Positions 14,913 to 23,249 of a stretch of 29,796 nt of DNA are shown here, in pieces. The stretch's first letter is position 1; every line of letters begins with the position of its first letter. The DNA comes from an uncultured Bulleidia sp. (GTDB lineage: Bacteria > Bacillota_I > Bacilli_A > Erysipelotrichales > Erysipelotrichaceae), in assembly GCA_934754415.1 (NCBI GenBank), contig CAKVIS010000022.1, positions 1 to 29,796 of the forward strand, read 5' to 3'. Made by a program: the position numbers and the translations under genes. The notes under the pieces were generated by a model that ran no database searches, was not told the origin of the DNA, and saw only the letters and a program-made list of their open reading frames with translations.

Positions 14913-15848
14913 GTGAAAAAGAAATATATATCTGAAAAATATCAAATTCTACATACACATACTGGATTTACACTGGCGGAATTGCTTATAGTAGTCGCTA
15001 TTATTGCAGTCCTTGTAGCCATTTCTATTCCTGTCTTTTCCAACCAGATGGAAAAAAGCAGAGAAGTTACAGATATTGCCAATGTTCGTTCTGCTTATGC
15101 AGAAGTCATGACTGCAGCTGTCAATGAGGATACGAAGAATACTGACAAAGTCGTCAAACTGAAACAGAAGCAATCTGGATGGCAGTTTATGGATCCTATT
15201 ACTATCGGTGAAATCACACATTATAAAAGTGAAGGAGATACCATTAACTGGGAAGGTAACCCAGGTGCTAACGGGAAATGTATTGTACAGTTTATACCTG
15301 ATACCGGCATTAAGTTTATCTGGTCAGGGGACAGCAATAATTCTACTGTAAATATTAACTTTAAGGAAGATATTCATGGTGTTGTACAGGCTACAGGGTA
15401 TCCGCAAAAGTATGCAAATAACAGCTCCTTTGAAATAGACTCAAAATGTCCTTCCTCAGATATGGCTAAGAAAGTAAAGGAAGGTTTGGGGTCTGACAGT
15501 CTTTTACAATATGGCACCTGGGCGTATCTTGCGGATTTGAGACCATCTAACAAAGTAGCCTGTATTTTCTGGACTTCAGTAGATACAAATGCAGCAGGTG
15601 CAGGTGTAACAATCCCAGTTATTGTCAGTAAAGAAGGTGGAGGGTATTACATTGCTGAAAGTACTACAGCTCTAAGAAAAAAAACACAGGGAGACTATGT
15701 TGCTATTGCTGATCATCTTCCAAATTACAATTACTTTAAACCTTATACTTCAGGTACGAAATATGAAACTTTGGATGAAGCCTATAAAGCATATACGGAT
15801 CTTGTGAAAACAAAATACAGTCAATATGAAAGTACTTTACCAGGATGA
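14913..15848 (+). CDS. Pseudopilin-like protein with prepilin leader
   Basis: A GTG start at 14913 has no SD, but no later start exists before the pilin motif. The leader is 18 residues (KKKYISEKYQILHTHTG), followed by FTLAELLIVVAIIAVLVAI, the processed hydrophobic helix of type IV pilin-like proteins, with Glu5 of the mature protein present. Next comes SNQMEKSREVTDIANVRSAY, which is almost shared with the minus-strand pseudopilin at 9685. The long C-terminal domain (about 230 residues) is polar and unrecognised. The protein would be cut by a prepilin peptidase and exposed at the surface or in a short pseudopilus. No assembly ATPase, platform protein or peptidase is in the window. It is followed by a terminator. 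Confidence 0.82.
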   Translation: MKKKYISEKYQILHTHTGFTLAELLIVVAIIAVLVAISIPVFSNQMEKSREVTDIANVRSAYAEVMTAAVNEDTKNTDKVVKLKQKQSGWQFMDPITIGEITHYKSEGDTINWEGNPGANGKCIVQFIPDTGIKFIWSGDSNNSTVNINFKEDIHGVVQATGYPQKYANNSSFEIDSKCPSSDMAKKVKEGLGSDSLLQYGTWAYLADLRPSNKVACIFWTSVDTNAAGAGVTIPVIVSKEGGGYYIAESTTALRKKTQGDYVAIADHLPNYNYFKPYTSGTKYETLDEAYKAYTDLVKTKYSQYESTLPG

Positions 15849-15864
15849 CTGGACAAAAATACAT

Positions 15865-15903
15865 AAAGCAACGGTTTAGAATTTTACCGTTGCTTTATTT
15901 TTC
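15865..15903. terminator. Strong intrinsic terminator after the pseudopilin
   Basis: AAAGCAACGGT (15865-15875) is an exact match to ACCGTTGCTTT (15886-15896) across a 10-nt loop, followed by ATTTTTC. Left-side A residues give some activity on the minus strand too. Confidence 0.93.
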
Positions 15904-16044
15904 TTCCTGTATGGCATGTGTTTTAGCATATTGAATAATTTTTTCATCAAGATAAGAAGGATTTCTTGTTTTATCATACGCTAAATAAATATATCTGTGA
16001 AATTCAGACTGTATTAATAGGTTTACTGCAATTTCTTTTTCCAT
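15895..16044 (-). other. Doubtful 49-aa minus-strand reading frame, possible gene remnant
   Basis: From an internal ATG at 16044 the frame reads MEKEIAVNLLIQSEFHRYIY then LAYDKTRNPSYLDEKIIQYA, a plausible helical protein end, and it extends upstream to a TTG at 16149. No SD or promoter was seen, and its stop lies inside the terminator stem. No family was recognised. It may be the surviving end of a decayed gene, or chance. Confidence 0.25.
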
Positions 16045-16152
16045 GAAGCTGTTGTTACAGAAAAAGTGACTTCTAAATCTGTCTGTGTCAGTGAGAACAT
16101 TGGAAAAGTCATTGCAGACTGTATTGATGACAAGACTACAAAGTACCAATAA
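16021..16152 (+). other. Doubtful plus-strand coding remnant
   Basis: After a stop at 16018-16020 this frame is open to TAA at 16150-16152. It reads HEAVVTEKVTSKSV followed by ENIGKVIADCIDDKTTKYQ, which looks like the C-terminal end of a real protein, but it has no start codon or SD. Family not recognised. It overlaps the minus-strand remnant, so at most one of them is genuine over the shared part. Confidence 0.25.
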
Positions 16153-16193
16153 TTGCTCTGTATTTTTTATCCCCTAAATCTCATAACTTACTA

Positions 16194-16199
16194 TACAAT
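16194..16199 (+). promoter_or_regulatory. -10 box TACAAT just before the second diguanylate cyclase
   Basis: TACAAT ends 6 nt before the ATG at 16206. No SD lies between, so the message is probably leaderless. No good -35 box is visible. Confidence 0.45.
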
Positions 16200-16205
16200 G
16201 TTAGT

Positions 16206-17630
16206 ATGAAGAAGAGAAATTTGATTATCTTAGCTTTTACTGTGATAGCTGTAGCTTTGCTATTGGAAACAGGCATTCTGCATTATGTGAATGAAAGAAA
16301 TGCAGATATGACTTCCAGAGTATTACTTGATCGTGTGGTATCAGTTATTGATAACAATGAAACTACAGAATCAGAGCTGATTGAATCCTTAAAAGATGAC
16401 TATATTGTACGAGCTAAAGCAGTCTCGTATATCATTGATGCAAAACCTGAAGTGGAATGTGATATAGAAGAACTACAGAAAATAGCACGATTAATTTCTG
16501 TAGATGAAATACATCTTTTTAATGATAAAGGAGAAATTTACAGTGGTTCTATACCAAAATATTATGGATACTCGTTTGATTCCGGAGAACAGATGGCTTT
16601 CTTTAAAGCTATGCTGAAAGACAAGAACCTTACCATGTGTCAGGATGTTACACCGAATACTTCTGAAGCCAAAGAAATGATGTATGCCATCACGTGGAAC
16701 GAATCTAAAACTAAAATGATTCAGATAGGTATTTCTCCAAAACGTTTACTGAAAGAGTTAAAACAAAATGAGATTTCCAGAGTTGTTGCAGATATGCCTG
16801 TATACGATGGTATGGAAATTATAGTTGCAGATGCTACTTCTAATGTAATACAAGGCGCAACAGATTCTGAAAAGATCGGGTTAAATTTACAGGACCTGGA
16901 TATTTCTTTGCCATCATCAGATAACAATATTTTGGATATGCATATATCTGTTAATGGTAAAAATGAAAGATGTATGATACGTAAACATGAATCATATATT
17001 GTAGCAGTTACACTGGAAGATGCATTCTATCGCGAAGAAAATACCATTGCTATTATTATTGTTGGTGTCTATCTGACACTGGCTTCCTGCTGTATGATTT
17101 ATCTTCTTTCTAAATTCTTGAAAGAAAAATACGAAAATGAGAGATTACTTTTCACTTCTAATACAGATGAAATGACAAAATGCTATAACAGGCGTGCTTA
17201 TGAAAAGGATATGCACTCTTTAGATCTGAATCAGGAATGGATTTATCTTTCTTTGGATCTTAATGGCTTAAAACATGCTAATGATACCTATGGTCATGCG
17301 GCAGGAGATGAAATCATCAAAGGTGCCACAGACTGTATGAAAGAAGTATTTCAGGGGTATGGTAAGGTTTACAGAATAGGTGGAGATGAATTTGCTGTTC
17401 TTTTAAACGTACATATCGATGCTTTTGATGAGTTACTGGAAAGATTTGAAACTACAGTAAGCCATTGGAATGGATCACTTATGAAGTCTTTGAGTATTTC
17501 CTATGGTATTGTTTTCAGCAAAGAACAGAAATGGCAGAGTATAGAAGATGTATGTAAAGAGGCTGATAACAGGATGTATGCACAGAAATGGTCGTATTAT
17601 CAGAAAAAGGGAATAGACAGAAGAAGATAA
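16206..17630 (+). CDS. Membrane diguanylate cyclase with extracytoplasmic sensor
   Basis: The ATG at 16206 starts a 474-residue protein. Helix 1 spans about residues 6-24. A sensor region follows to about 275, of the double-Cache style in predicted layout (EIHLFNDKGEIYSGSIPKYY and MIQIGISPKRLLKEL), outside the membrane. Helix 2 spans about 280-303. The GGDEF domain follows with TDEMTKCYNRRAYEKD, LDLNGLKHANDTYGHAAGDE and an intact GGDEF at residues 392-396. It should synthesise cyclic di-GMP. The inhibitory RxxD upstream of GGDEF is missing (QGYGKVYRI there), as in the cyclase at 1106. The start codon follows a -10 box by 6 nt. The AlkD-type gene begins 4 nt after the stop, so the two share a transcript. 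Confidence 0.87.
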   Translation: MKKRNLIILAFTVIAVALLLETGILHYVNERNADMTSRVLLDRVVSVIDNNETTESELIESLKDDYIVRAKAVSYIIDAKPEVECDIEELQKIARLISVDEIHLFNDKGEIYSGSIPKYYGYSFDSGEQMAFFKAMLKDKNLTMCQDVTPNTSEAKEMMYAITWNESKTKMIQIGISPKRLLKELKQNEISRVVADMPVYDGMEIIVADATSNVIQGATDSEKIGLNLQDLDISLPSSDNNILDMHISVNGKNERCMIRKHESYIVAVTLEDAFYREENTIAIIIVGVYLTLASCCMIYLLSKFLKEKYENERLLFTSNTDEMTKCYNRRAYEKDMHSLDLNQEWIYLSLDLNGLKHANDTYGHAAGDEIIKGATDCMKEVFQGYGKVYRIGGDEFAVLLNVHIDAFDELLERFETTVSHWNGSLMKSLSISYGIVFSKEQKWQSIEDVCKEADNRMYAQKWSYYQKKGIDRRR

Positions 17631-17634
17631 TTTT

Positions 17635-18309
17635 ATGAATGATATACTAAAACAGCTATTTGATTTACAGGATGTAACTTATAAAGAATTTCACAGTAAG
17701 CTCATGCCTTCAGTCAATAAAGATACAATCATAGGAATACGTGTACCTGTATTACGCAGATATGCAAAATCAATTCAGGGTACTCAAGAAGCTAACGAAT
17801 TTCTTAATAATTTGCCGCATACGTACTATGAAGAAAATAATCTGCATATGCTATTGATAAGTGATATTCAAGACTATGCAATATGTTTATATGAAATAGA
17901 ACGTTTTCTACCCTTTATTGATAATTGGGCAACGTGTGATTTCCCTGCTCCTAAATGCTTTTCCAAACATTCAAAAGATCTGATAAAGCACATAGAAAAC
18001 TGGATTCATTCCAGTCAACCCTATACGATTCGTTATGGTATAGGAATGCTAATGAGACTATATCTTGATGAAGATTTTGATCCTGCTTATCTACAATGGG
18101 TTGCAGATATAGATTCTGACGAATACTATGTGAATATGATGATTGCCTGGTATTTTGCAACTGGTCTTGCAAAACAGTGGGATTCTGTTTTTCCATACAT
18201 TCAAAACAGATGCTTATCTTCATGGGTGCATGCAAAAACCATACAGAAAGCAGTAGAAAGTTATCGTATCAGTGACAAGAAGAAAGTACTCCTGAAATCA
18301 TTCAGATGA
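17635..18309 (+). CDS. DNA alkylation repair protein, AlkD-type HEAT-repeat glycosylase
   Basis: The ATG at 17635 comes 4 nt after the diguanylate cyclase stop; the purine-rich AGAAGA overlapping that stop can act as SD. The 224-residue, all-helical product matches the AlkD family, which removes 3- and 7-alkylated purines without base flipping. Active-site positions can be traced: Trp98 and Asp102 in IDNWATCDF, Arg133 in YTIRYGIGM and Trp172 in MIAWYFATG. Their spacing fits AlkD Trp109, Asp113, Arg148 and Trp187. It would act on chromosomal DNA in the cytoplasm. The window also encodes an O6-alkylguanine methyltransferase at 21808. No close functional link to the upstream cyclase is evident. 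Confidence 0.9.
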   Translation: MNDILKQLFDLQDVTYKEFHSKLMPSVNKDTIIGIRVPVLRRYAKSIQGTQEANEFLNNLPHTYYEENNLHMLLISDIQDYAICLYEIERFLPFIDNWATCDFPAPKCFSKHSKDLIKHIENWIHSSQPYTIRYGIGMLMRLYLDEDFDPAYLQWVADIDSDEYYVNMMIAWYFATGLAKQWDSVFPYIQNRCLSSWVHAKTIQKAVESYRISDKKKVLLKSFR

Positions 18310-18369
18310 GTATTTTCTTTTTTTGTTTTCCATTCTTTTTTGAAATACATGTTAAAATACTAGTAGGTC

Positions 18370-18431
18370 CAGCATACTTTTAAAAATTCATACAATCGCA
18401 ACAATTGTTTTTACTATAGCAAGGTATGCTG
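18370..18431 (+). other. Structured leader upstream of the 5'-nucleotidase family gene
   Basis: The 196-nt gap 18310-18505 holds CAGCATAC (18370-18377) pairing exactly with GTATGCTG (18424-18431), enclosing a 10-bp palindrome AACAATTGTT near 18400. A GATAC/GTATC pairing follows near 18440-18460. No known riboswitch class was recognised. Confidence 0.35.
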
Positions 18432-18505
18432 CATTTTACAGATACGTATATACCTGTATCAATACATATCATTTCAATCATAATTTTTATAAGGAGAAGT
18501 ACATT

Positions 18506-19975
18506 ATGGCAGACAAAAACACTAAAAAACTTACTATTTTGCATTCAAATGATCTTCATGGAGATTTTCTGGCTGAACATGTGGATGAGAAATTGATTGG
18601 TGGTGTATCTTTACTATCCGGATACATTAACAAAGTACGAAGAGAAGAAGAAAATGTTCTCTATGCTATTGCGGGAGATATGTTCAGGGGTTCCATCATT
18701 GACCAAGAGTATCAGGGATTATCTACTATTGAAATCATGAATATGCTCGCTCCGGATGTTGTGACAATAGGAAATCATGAAACAGATTATGGCATAGGGC
18801 AATTATTATTCCTGGAAAAATGTGCAAAATTCCCAATTGTAAATGCTAACCTGCATATACGTACAAATAATGCCAGATTGTTTCGACCATGCAGAATAAT
18901 TAAAATAGGCGGAATGAAAATATTATTTATAGGCATACTGACAGAAGAAGTTATTTCACAGACTAAAAATGATGGGATGATTGGGGCTTTGATAGATGTA
19001 GAAGATGCTGCACATGCCATTGCCAAAATCTGTAATACATATAATTCTATTGATATAGATTTCACTGTCTTACTGACCCATATCGGTTTTGAGGAAGATA
19101 AGAAACTTGCTGCTTTACTTGATCCAAGTCTTGGAGTAGATATCATTATTGGCGGTCATTCTCATACATTGCTGGAAGAACCATGTATAGTAAATGATAT
19201 TCTGATTGTTCAGGCAGGTACAGGAACCAATCAGATTGGCAGATTTGATATAGTAGTGAATACAGATGATAATTGTATTGATTCTTATACATGGAAGACA
19301 ATTCCTATTGATAATGTCCATTGTCCTGTAGATGAAGAAATTCGTGAACTGATCCAGTCGTATAAATCTGAAACTGATATGAAATATCAACGAGTGGTTA
19401 CTCGATTTGCCAGAAAACTGACACATCCTGACAGAAATCAGGAGACTGAACTTGGAGATTTACTGGCTGATGCAGTTCATGACAGTTTAAATGTAGATAT
19501 TGCTTTATTTGGGTCAGGAGCGATAAGAAGTCAGAGCCTTGGACCAATTGTCATGTATCAGGATCTGAAGGAATGCTTACCATATGATGATCCGCTGTAT
19601 ATGCTGGAAGTCACTGGAGATGAATTCATGCGTATGATTCATTACATGTTACGAGATGAAGTATGGCAGGGGGAACATTGTGAATTCTATCAGTTCTCAA
19701 AGGGAGTGGAAATCACCTATGACAGAGCAAGTAAAACTTTCCTGAAATTCAATTATCAGAATGAACCTGTAGATAAAGACAAATTGTATTCTATCAGTCT
19801 TGCAAAATTCCATTATGCCAATTTCGACGAATTCTTCCATGTGTCTCTGGAAACCATCGAAAACAGGAAGAAAGCTCGTATTGTTTCCACATCAGTAAAT
19901 GATATTGTGGAAGAATATCTCACTACTCACCAACACCTCAATGCATTTATCAGAGGCAGACTGACAGTGATTTAG
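18506..19975 (+). CDS. Cytoplasmic metallophosphatase / 5'-nucleotidase family protein
   Basis: The ATG at 18506 follows AAGGAGA by about 7 nt. The 489-residue protein has the calcineurin-like dimetal phosphoesterase motifs in order: NDLHGD (15-20), GDMF (57-60), GNHE (89-92), TH (191-192) and GGHSH (216-220). A 5'-nucleotidase C-terminal domain follows from about residue 300, with GDLLADAVH and LFGSGAIRS. Members hydrolyse nucleotides or related phosphoesters. There is no signal peptide or cell-wall anchor, so unlike the exported UshA-type enzymes this one is cytoplasmic. The substrate is not fixed by sequence. It is transcribed alone between its own leader and a terminator. Confidence 0.9.
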   Translation: MADKNTKKLTILHSNDLHGDFLAEHVDEKLIGGVSLLSGYINKVRREEENVLYAIAGDMFRGSIIDQEYQGLSTIEIMNMLAPDVVTIGNHETDYGIGQLLFLEKCAKFPIVNANLHIRTNNARLFRPCRIIKIGGMKILFIGILTEEVISQTKNDGMIGALIDVEDAAHAIAKICNTYNSIDIDFTVLLTHIGFEEDKKLAALLDPSLGVDIIIGGHSHTLLEEPCIVNDILIVQAGTGTNQIGRFDIVVNTDDNCIDSYTWKTIPIDNVHCPVDEEIRELIQSYKSETDMKYQRVVTRFARKLTHPDRNQETELGDLLADAVHDSLNVDIALFGSGAIRSQSLGPIVMYQDLKECLPYDDPLYMLEVTGDEFMRMIHYMLRDEVWQGEHCEFYQFSKGVEITYDRASKTFLKFNYQNEPVDKDKLYSISLAKFHYANFDEFFHVSLETIENRKKARIVSTSVNDIVEEYLTTHQHLNAFIRGRLTVI

Positions 19976-19986
19976 AAAAGCTAAGC

Positions 19987-20015
19987 AGATGCACAAATTT
20001 AAAGTGCATCTTTTT
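19987..20015 (+). terminator. Intrinsic terminator after the 5'-nucleotidase family gene
   Basis: AGATGCAC (19987-19994) pairs exactly with GTGCATCT (20004-20011), followed by TTTTT. Confidence 0.92.
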
Positions 20016-20425
20016 CTTTGTGCTAAGAAATATGACTTACAATGTAATACAAGATTGTCGATCTGTATATTTTTGTTTTCGCTGGTTTTTTAACAGGGCA
20101 AAAGCTAATATAGTGCGGTATACGTCTTGTTTTCTACAAGATATGATATGCATATTCACTTCATGACAAAATAGCTTGATAGCTTACAATCGCTTTGGCA
20201 GTGATATGACTTTCCATAATTTACAGGAAGTTCTTTTTTTGCATAAAGGACAGTACATATGCAGGATCATTCTATTTATTATCGAATTTGATGAAAATGA
20301 ATTGGATCCCGTGATAAGAGTATCAAGTCTTTCTGTGGTTAAAAAATAACTTTTTTAAAACCAAAACTATTTTCAATTCATTTGAAAGTAATAAACTATA
20401 GATTGGAGAAAGGATATAGAGAAAT
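20016..20425. other. 410-nt intergenic stretch with no confident gene
   Basis: An open frame of 47 codons (20206-20349, plus strand) has no SD and no recognisable product. TTTCAA (20371-20376) and TTGAAA (20382-20387) form an inverted repeat that could be an operator of the following gene. A small CTTGT/ACAAG hairpin lies near 20128-20144. No tRNA, riboswitch or transposon end was seen. Confidence 0.4.
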
Positions 20426-21715
20426 ATGAAGTGTAAAAATTGTGGAAGTGAGAATTCAGACAGTTCGAAATTCTGTGCAACATGCGGAAAACCATTGAAA
20501 GAGGAAGAAAGTTCCACATTGAAATCAAAACTTAAAAACCTTAACAAATTGCAGATTGCTTTAGCTTGTGCTGTGGTTGCTGTGGTTATAGTAAGTGGTC
20601 TATTGATATCACGTGCAAGCAGAACCATTAATTTGAATGAATATATCAGCTTTGAAACCGAAGGCTACAACGGATATGGAAATGTATATCCAGAAATTGA
20701 CTGGCAGAAAATTCAGGAAAAATATGATTCTAAAGTGAAATTTACAGATGCATTTAAAGAGCAGTTCGGGGAAATTACAGATTCTGTATCCCCAATTGAG
20801 ATACTGCAATCTTATGTCAGCGTGGACGTAGAGTCAGATGGGAATCTTTCTAATAAAGATAAAGTCAGATATGTATGGAATATTAATAAAGAGTACTCCA
20901 AGTATGTGAAATGTAATCTGAAATATAAAGATAAAACCTATACAGTAACTGGCCTTGAAGATGTTGAAAAATTTGATGCATTTCAGGACCTGGAGGTATC
21001 TTTCAAAGGAGCAGATTCAGAAGGATCAGTTTCTTTAGAGTACACAGGTTCAGATCTTACTGCTGATGATTTTCAGACGGATGTGACAAATGGAACACTG
21101 AAAAATGGAGATACAATTAAGGTATACCTGGATGAATCAATGGCAGACAGCTATGCTGAAAGCTTTGGTAAAGTGCCTGAAGAATGGGAGAAGGAATATA
21201 CTGTAGAAGGTCTGTACGCATATATTTCATCTGTAGAAGATATTGATGATGAGAGCATGCAGAAACTGCAGGACCAGGCAGTAAAAGAATATAAAGATCA
21301 TGTGGATTCAAGCTGGACAGATTCTGAATCTTTACAGAGTCTTACGTATATGGGAAGTTATCTGTTGAAGCCAAAAACAGGTAAAGGAAATGAACTGTAT
21401 CTTATTTATCATGCAAAAGTAAGGGATCAATACAGTAATTCTGATGGATCTTATGATCAGGTAAATGATGTGTACTGGTATATGCATTACGGACCTGTTA
21501 TGGCAGACGATGAAGGCAATACACAGGTTGATCTGTCTGACTATGGAACACCTGGTAATTTCTTTAAAATTAAGACAGATACAAAAACCAATGGAATTTC
21601 CAGTATGGTATGGAAATATTATGGCTATCCAACTCTTGATGATTTGTATGCAGATGTTGTAACCAAAAATCAGAAGGATTACGATGTAGAAGACAGTGTA
21701 GACAGCACTAAATAG
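20426..21715 (+). CDS. Zinc-ribbon membrane protein with large extracytoplasmic domain
   Basis: The ATG at 20426 follows GGAGAAAGGA. Residues 1-24 form a zinc ribbon with Cys3, Cys6, Cys17 and Cys20 (MKCKNCG and KFCATCGKP). A charged linker and one membrane helix (about 42-62, IALACAVVAVVIVSGLLI) follow. The remaining roughly 365 residues should be outside the cell. That part is acidic and rich in Asp, Tyr and Ser. It begins with YISFETEGYNGYGNVYPEID and has two immunoglobulin-like-looking strands regions by pattern only. This layout is common among uncharacterised surface proteins of Bacillota. No enzymatic motif was seen. It is monocistronic, ending at the terminator at 21727. Confidence 0.8.
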   Translation: MKCKNCGSENSDSSKFCATCGKPLKEEESSTLKSKLKNLNKLQIALACAVVAVVIVSGLLISRASRTINLNEYISFETEGYNGYGNVYPEIDWQKIQEKYDSKVKFTDAFKEQFGEITDSVSPIEILQSYVSVDVESDGNLSNKDKVRYVWNINKEYSKYVKCNLKYKDKTYTVTGLEDVEKFDAFQDLEVSFKGADSEGSVSLEYTGSDLTADDFQTDVTNGTLKNGDTIKVYLDESMADSYAESFGKVPEEWEKEYTVEGLYAYISSVEDIDDESMQKLQDQAVKEYKDHVDSSWTDSESLQSLTYMGSYLLKPKTGKGNELYLIYHAKVRDQYSNSDGSYDQVNDVYWYMHYGPVMADDEGNTQVDLSDYGTPGNFFKIKTDTKTNGISSMVWKYYGYPTLDDLYADVVTKNQKDYDVEDSVDSTK

Positions 21716-21726
21716 TTTTTTGACTG

Positions 21727-21756
21727 ACAGAAGATTGTAAAGAATCTTCTGTTTTC
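21727..21756 (+). terminator. Intrinsic terminator after the zinc-ribbon protein
   Basis: ACAGAAGATT (21727-21736) pairs exactly with AATCTTCTGT (21743-21752) across a 6-nt loop. The T-run is short. Confidence 0.85.
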
Positions 21757-21795
21757 ATCTATAAAATCTTAAAGATAAGCATGGGCATAAAGTGG

Positions 21796-21801
21796 TACAA
21801 T
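21796..21801 (+). promoter_or_regulatory. Extended -10 box TGGTACAAT before ogt
   Basis: TACAAT, preceded by TGG (21793-21795; the extended -10 pattern TGn), ends 6 nt before the ATG at 21808. It lies inside the longer possible reading frame from 21781, which argues for the later start and for a leaderless message. Confidence 0.5.
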
Positions 21802-21807
21802 ACGTAC

Positions 21808-22314
21808 ATGCGATATATATGGTATTACGATTCTCCTGTCGGTAAAATTTTGATGATTGCCAGTGAAAATGCAGTTACAGGTATCTATTTTGAAAACCAA
21901 AGATATTTTCCTGAAAATATACAGGATTCATGTATAGAACAGGAAACAGTGATTCTTCACAATTGTGCTCAATGGCTAAATGACTACTTTCAGGGAAATA
22001 CTTCTGTCTTTCCTTATCCGTTAGATCCAAAAGGAACACAATTTCAAAAACGAATATGGAATATACTCATGGAAATACCTTATGGAACTACATGGTCATA
22101 TGCCAAGGTATGTGAAAGATACTGTACAGTATATAATGTAAAGGCCATGTCTAATCAGGCTGTAGGCAGCGCTATTGGACATAATCCTGTTTCCATTCTT
22201 ATTCCTTGTCACAGGGTGATAGGAAGTAATGGAAAACTGACTGGGTATGCAGGTGGTTTGAATCGTAAGAAATATCTTCTGGAATTGGAAAAGAATAATC
22301 AGTTTTATGAATAG
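21808..22314 (+). CDS. ogt: Methylated-DNA--[protein]-cysteine S-methyltransferase
   Basis: The ATG at 21808 is preferred to 21781 because the -10 box sits between them and family members begin close to the YYDSPVG strand. The 168-residue protein has the conserved C-terminal core GTQFQKRIW, IPYGTTWSYAKV, NQAVGSAIGHNPVSI and the active site PCHR with acceptor Cys134, then GYAGGLNRKKYLLELE. It repairs O6-alkylguanine by a one-time transfer of the alkyl group to that cysteine. No Ada-type regulatory domain is attached. The stop overlaps the next gene's start by 8 nt, placing it first in an operon ending with rarA. Confidence 0.95.
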   Translation: MRYIWYYDSPVGKILMIASENAVTGIYFENQRYFPENIQDSCIEQETVILHNCAQWLNDYFQGNTSVFPYPLDPKGTQFQKRIWNILMEIPYGTTWSYAKVCERYCTVYNVKAMSNQAVGSAIGHNPVSILIPCHRVIGSNGKLTGYAGGLNRKKYLLELEKNNQFYE

Positions 22315-22609
22315 ATTAAAACAGTTTCTTAAAAAAATAGTACATATAGTAAAAGCGGAATTAAAAGACCCGTATACTTTTGTCGTATTTCTGGCAGTTT
22401 TGATTGTTATGTACAGTCCTGCCTGGGGAGGGTATCTTTTATATTTCTTTATTAAGCAGGCATGGCTTCTTGCTTTGGCTTCTGCCTATGTTGCTTTCTG
22501 GGCAGGACCCTTCACCCCATTTTTTCCATTGTGTCTGGCATTGACATTGTGGATACGCAGAGTGATTTTTAAAGCAGAGGAAAGGAAAGAAAAAAATGAT
22601 AAAAAGTGA
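22307..22609 (+). CDS. Small two- to three-helix membrane protein of unknown function
   Basis: The ATG at 22307 overlaps the ogt end. The 100-residue protein has a basic N-terminus, hydrophobic segments at about 25-37, 40-62 and 68-85, and a strongly charged tail (KAEERKEKNDKK). The motifs PYTFVVFLAVLIVMYSPAWGG and FWAGPFTPFFPLCLALTLWI look like a conserved family of small Bacillota membrane proteins, but no function is known to me. It overlaps the CpXC gene by 14 nt, so translation is coupled. Confidence 0.75.
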   Translation: MNRLKQFLKKIVHIVKAELKDPYTFVVFLAVLIVMYSPAWGGYLLYFFIKQAWLLALASAYVAFWAGPFTPFFPLCLALTLWIRRVIFKAEERKEKNDKK

Positions 22610-23240
22610 GAAAGTAAATGTAACATGTATCCATTGCGGAAAATCTTTTCCTTCTTCTATTTTTCCTGTATTAGATGTAGAACAGGATCCCAGATTATAC
22701 AGAAAAGCATTAGACACAACACTTTTTATAAAAGTATGCCCGTATTGTCATAAGGATACTGTTTTTCCATATGCATGTATTTACTTTGATAAACAAAGAA
22801 AGTTGATTATCGGAGCAGGGATGGATGAAAAGATGTTCATGGAAAATGTGCTTCATCTTGAGGAAGATATACAACAATATACTTTACGTATAGTAAATCA
22901 GCCAGTAGAACTTTCTGAAAAACTGGAGCTTTATCATGCCAGGATGAAAGATACTCTGATAGAATGTATGAAATATCATCTTATGGAAACCATGCATGAT
23001 CAGGGGATAGATGCAGTACATCTGATATACCATCAAAATAAGATGATTGTAATTGACAGTCAGGGCAATGCAGGTACTGTAAACTTTGAACAAAGCTGGT
23101 ATCAGGAAGCAGTAAGAGTGTATAAGGATCTTGCCGAAACAAAATCGAAAGGCGTTTTAAAGATAGATGATGCCTGGGCAAAATCGGTTCTGCATCCATT
23201 GAAACTGGAAGAAACAGATGAGGCAGTTTCCATTAATTAA
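22596..23240 (+). CDS. CpXC domain protein
   Basis: The ATG at 22596 follows AGGAAAGG inside the previous gene. The 214-residue product has an N-terminal zinc-ribbon-like CpXC domain with cysteine pairs Cys11-x2-Cys14 (TCIHCGKSF) and Cys48-x2-Cys51 (VCPYCHKDT). A mixed alpha/beta region of unknown role follows. CpXC proteins are widespread in anaerobic Bacillota and uncharacterised; nucleic-acid or zinc binding is a guess from the cysteine pairs. It lies between ogt and rarA, so a repair or replication link is possible but unproven. Confidence 0.8.
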   Translation: MIKSEKVNVTCIHCGKSFPSSIFPVLDVEQDPRLYRKALDTTLFIKVCPYCHKDTVFPYACIYFDKQRKLIIGAGMDEKMFMENVLHLEEDIQQYTLRIVNQPVELSEKLELYHARMKDTLIECMKYHLMETMHDQGIDAVHLIYHQNKMIVIDSQGNAGTVNFEQSWYQEAVRVYKDLAETKSKGVLKIDDAWAKSVLHPLKLEETDEAVSIN

Positions 23241-23249
23241 GAGGCATAT

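Noticed and set aside
18310..18505. Purine riboswitch before the 5'-nucleotidase family gene
   Set aside because: The conserved three-way-junction core sequences of that class are not present.
20206..20349. 47-codon plus-strand frame upstream of the zinc-ribbon gene
   Set aside because: No SD, no promoter close to its ATG and no recognisable or hydrophobic pattern; treated as chance.
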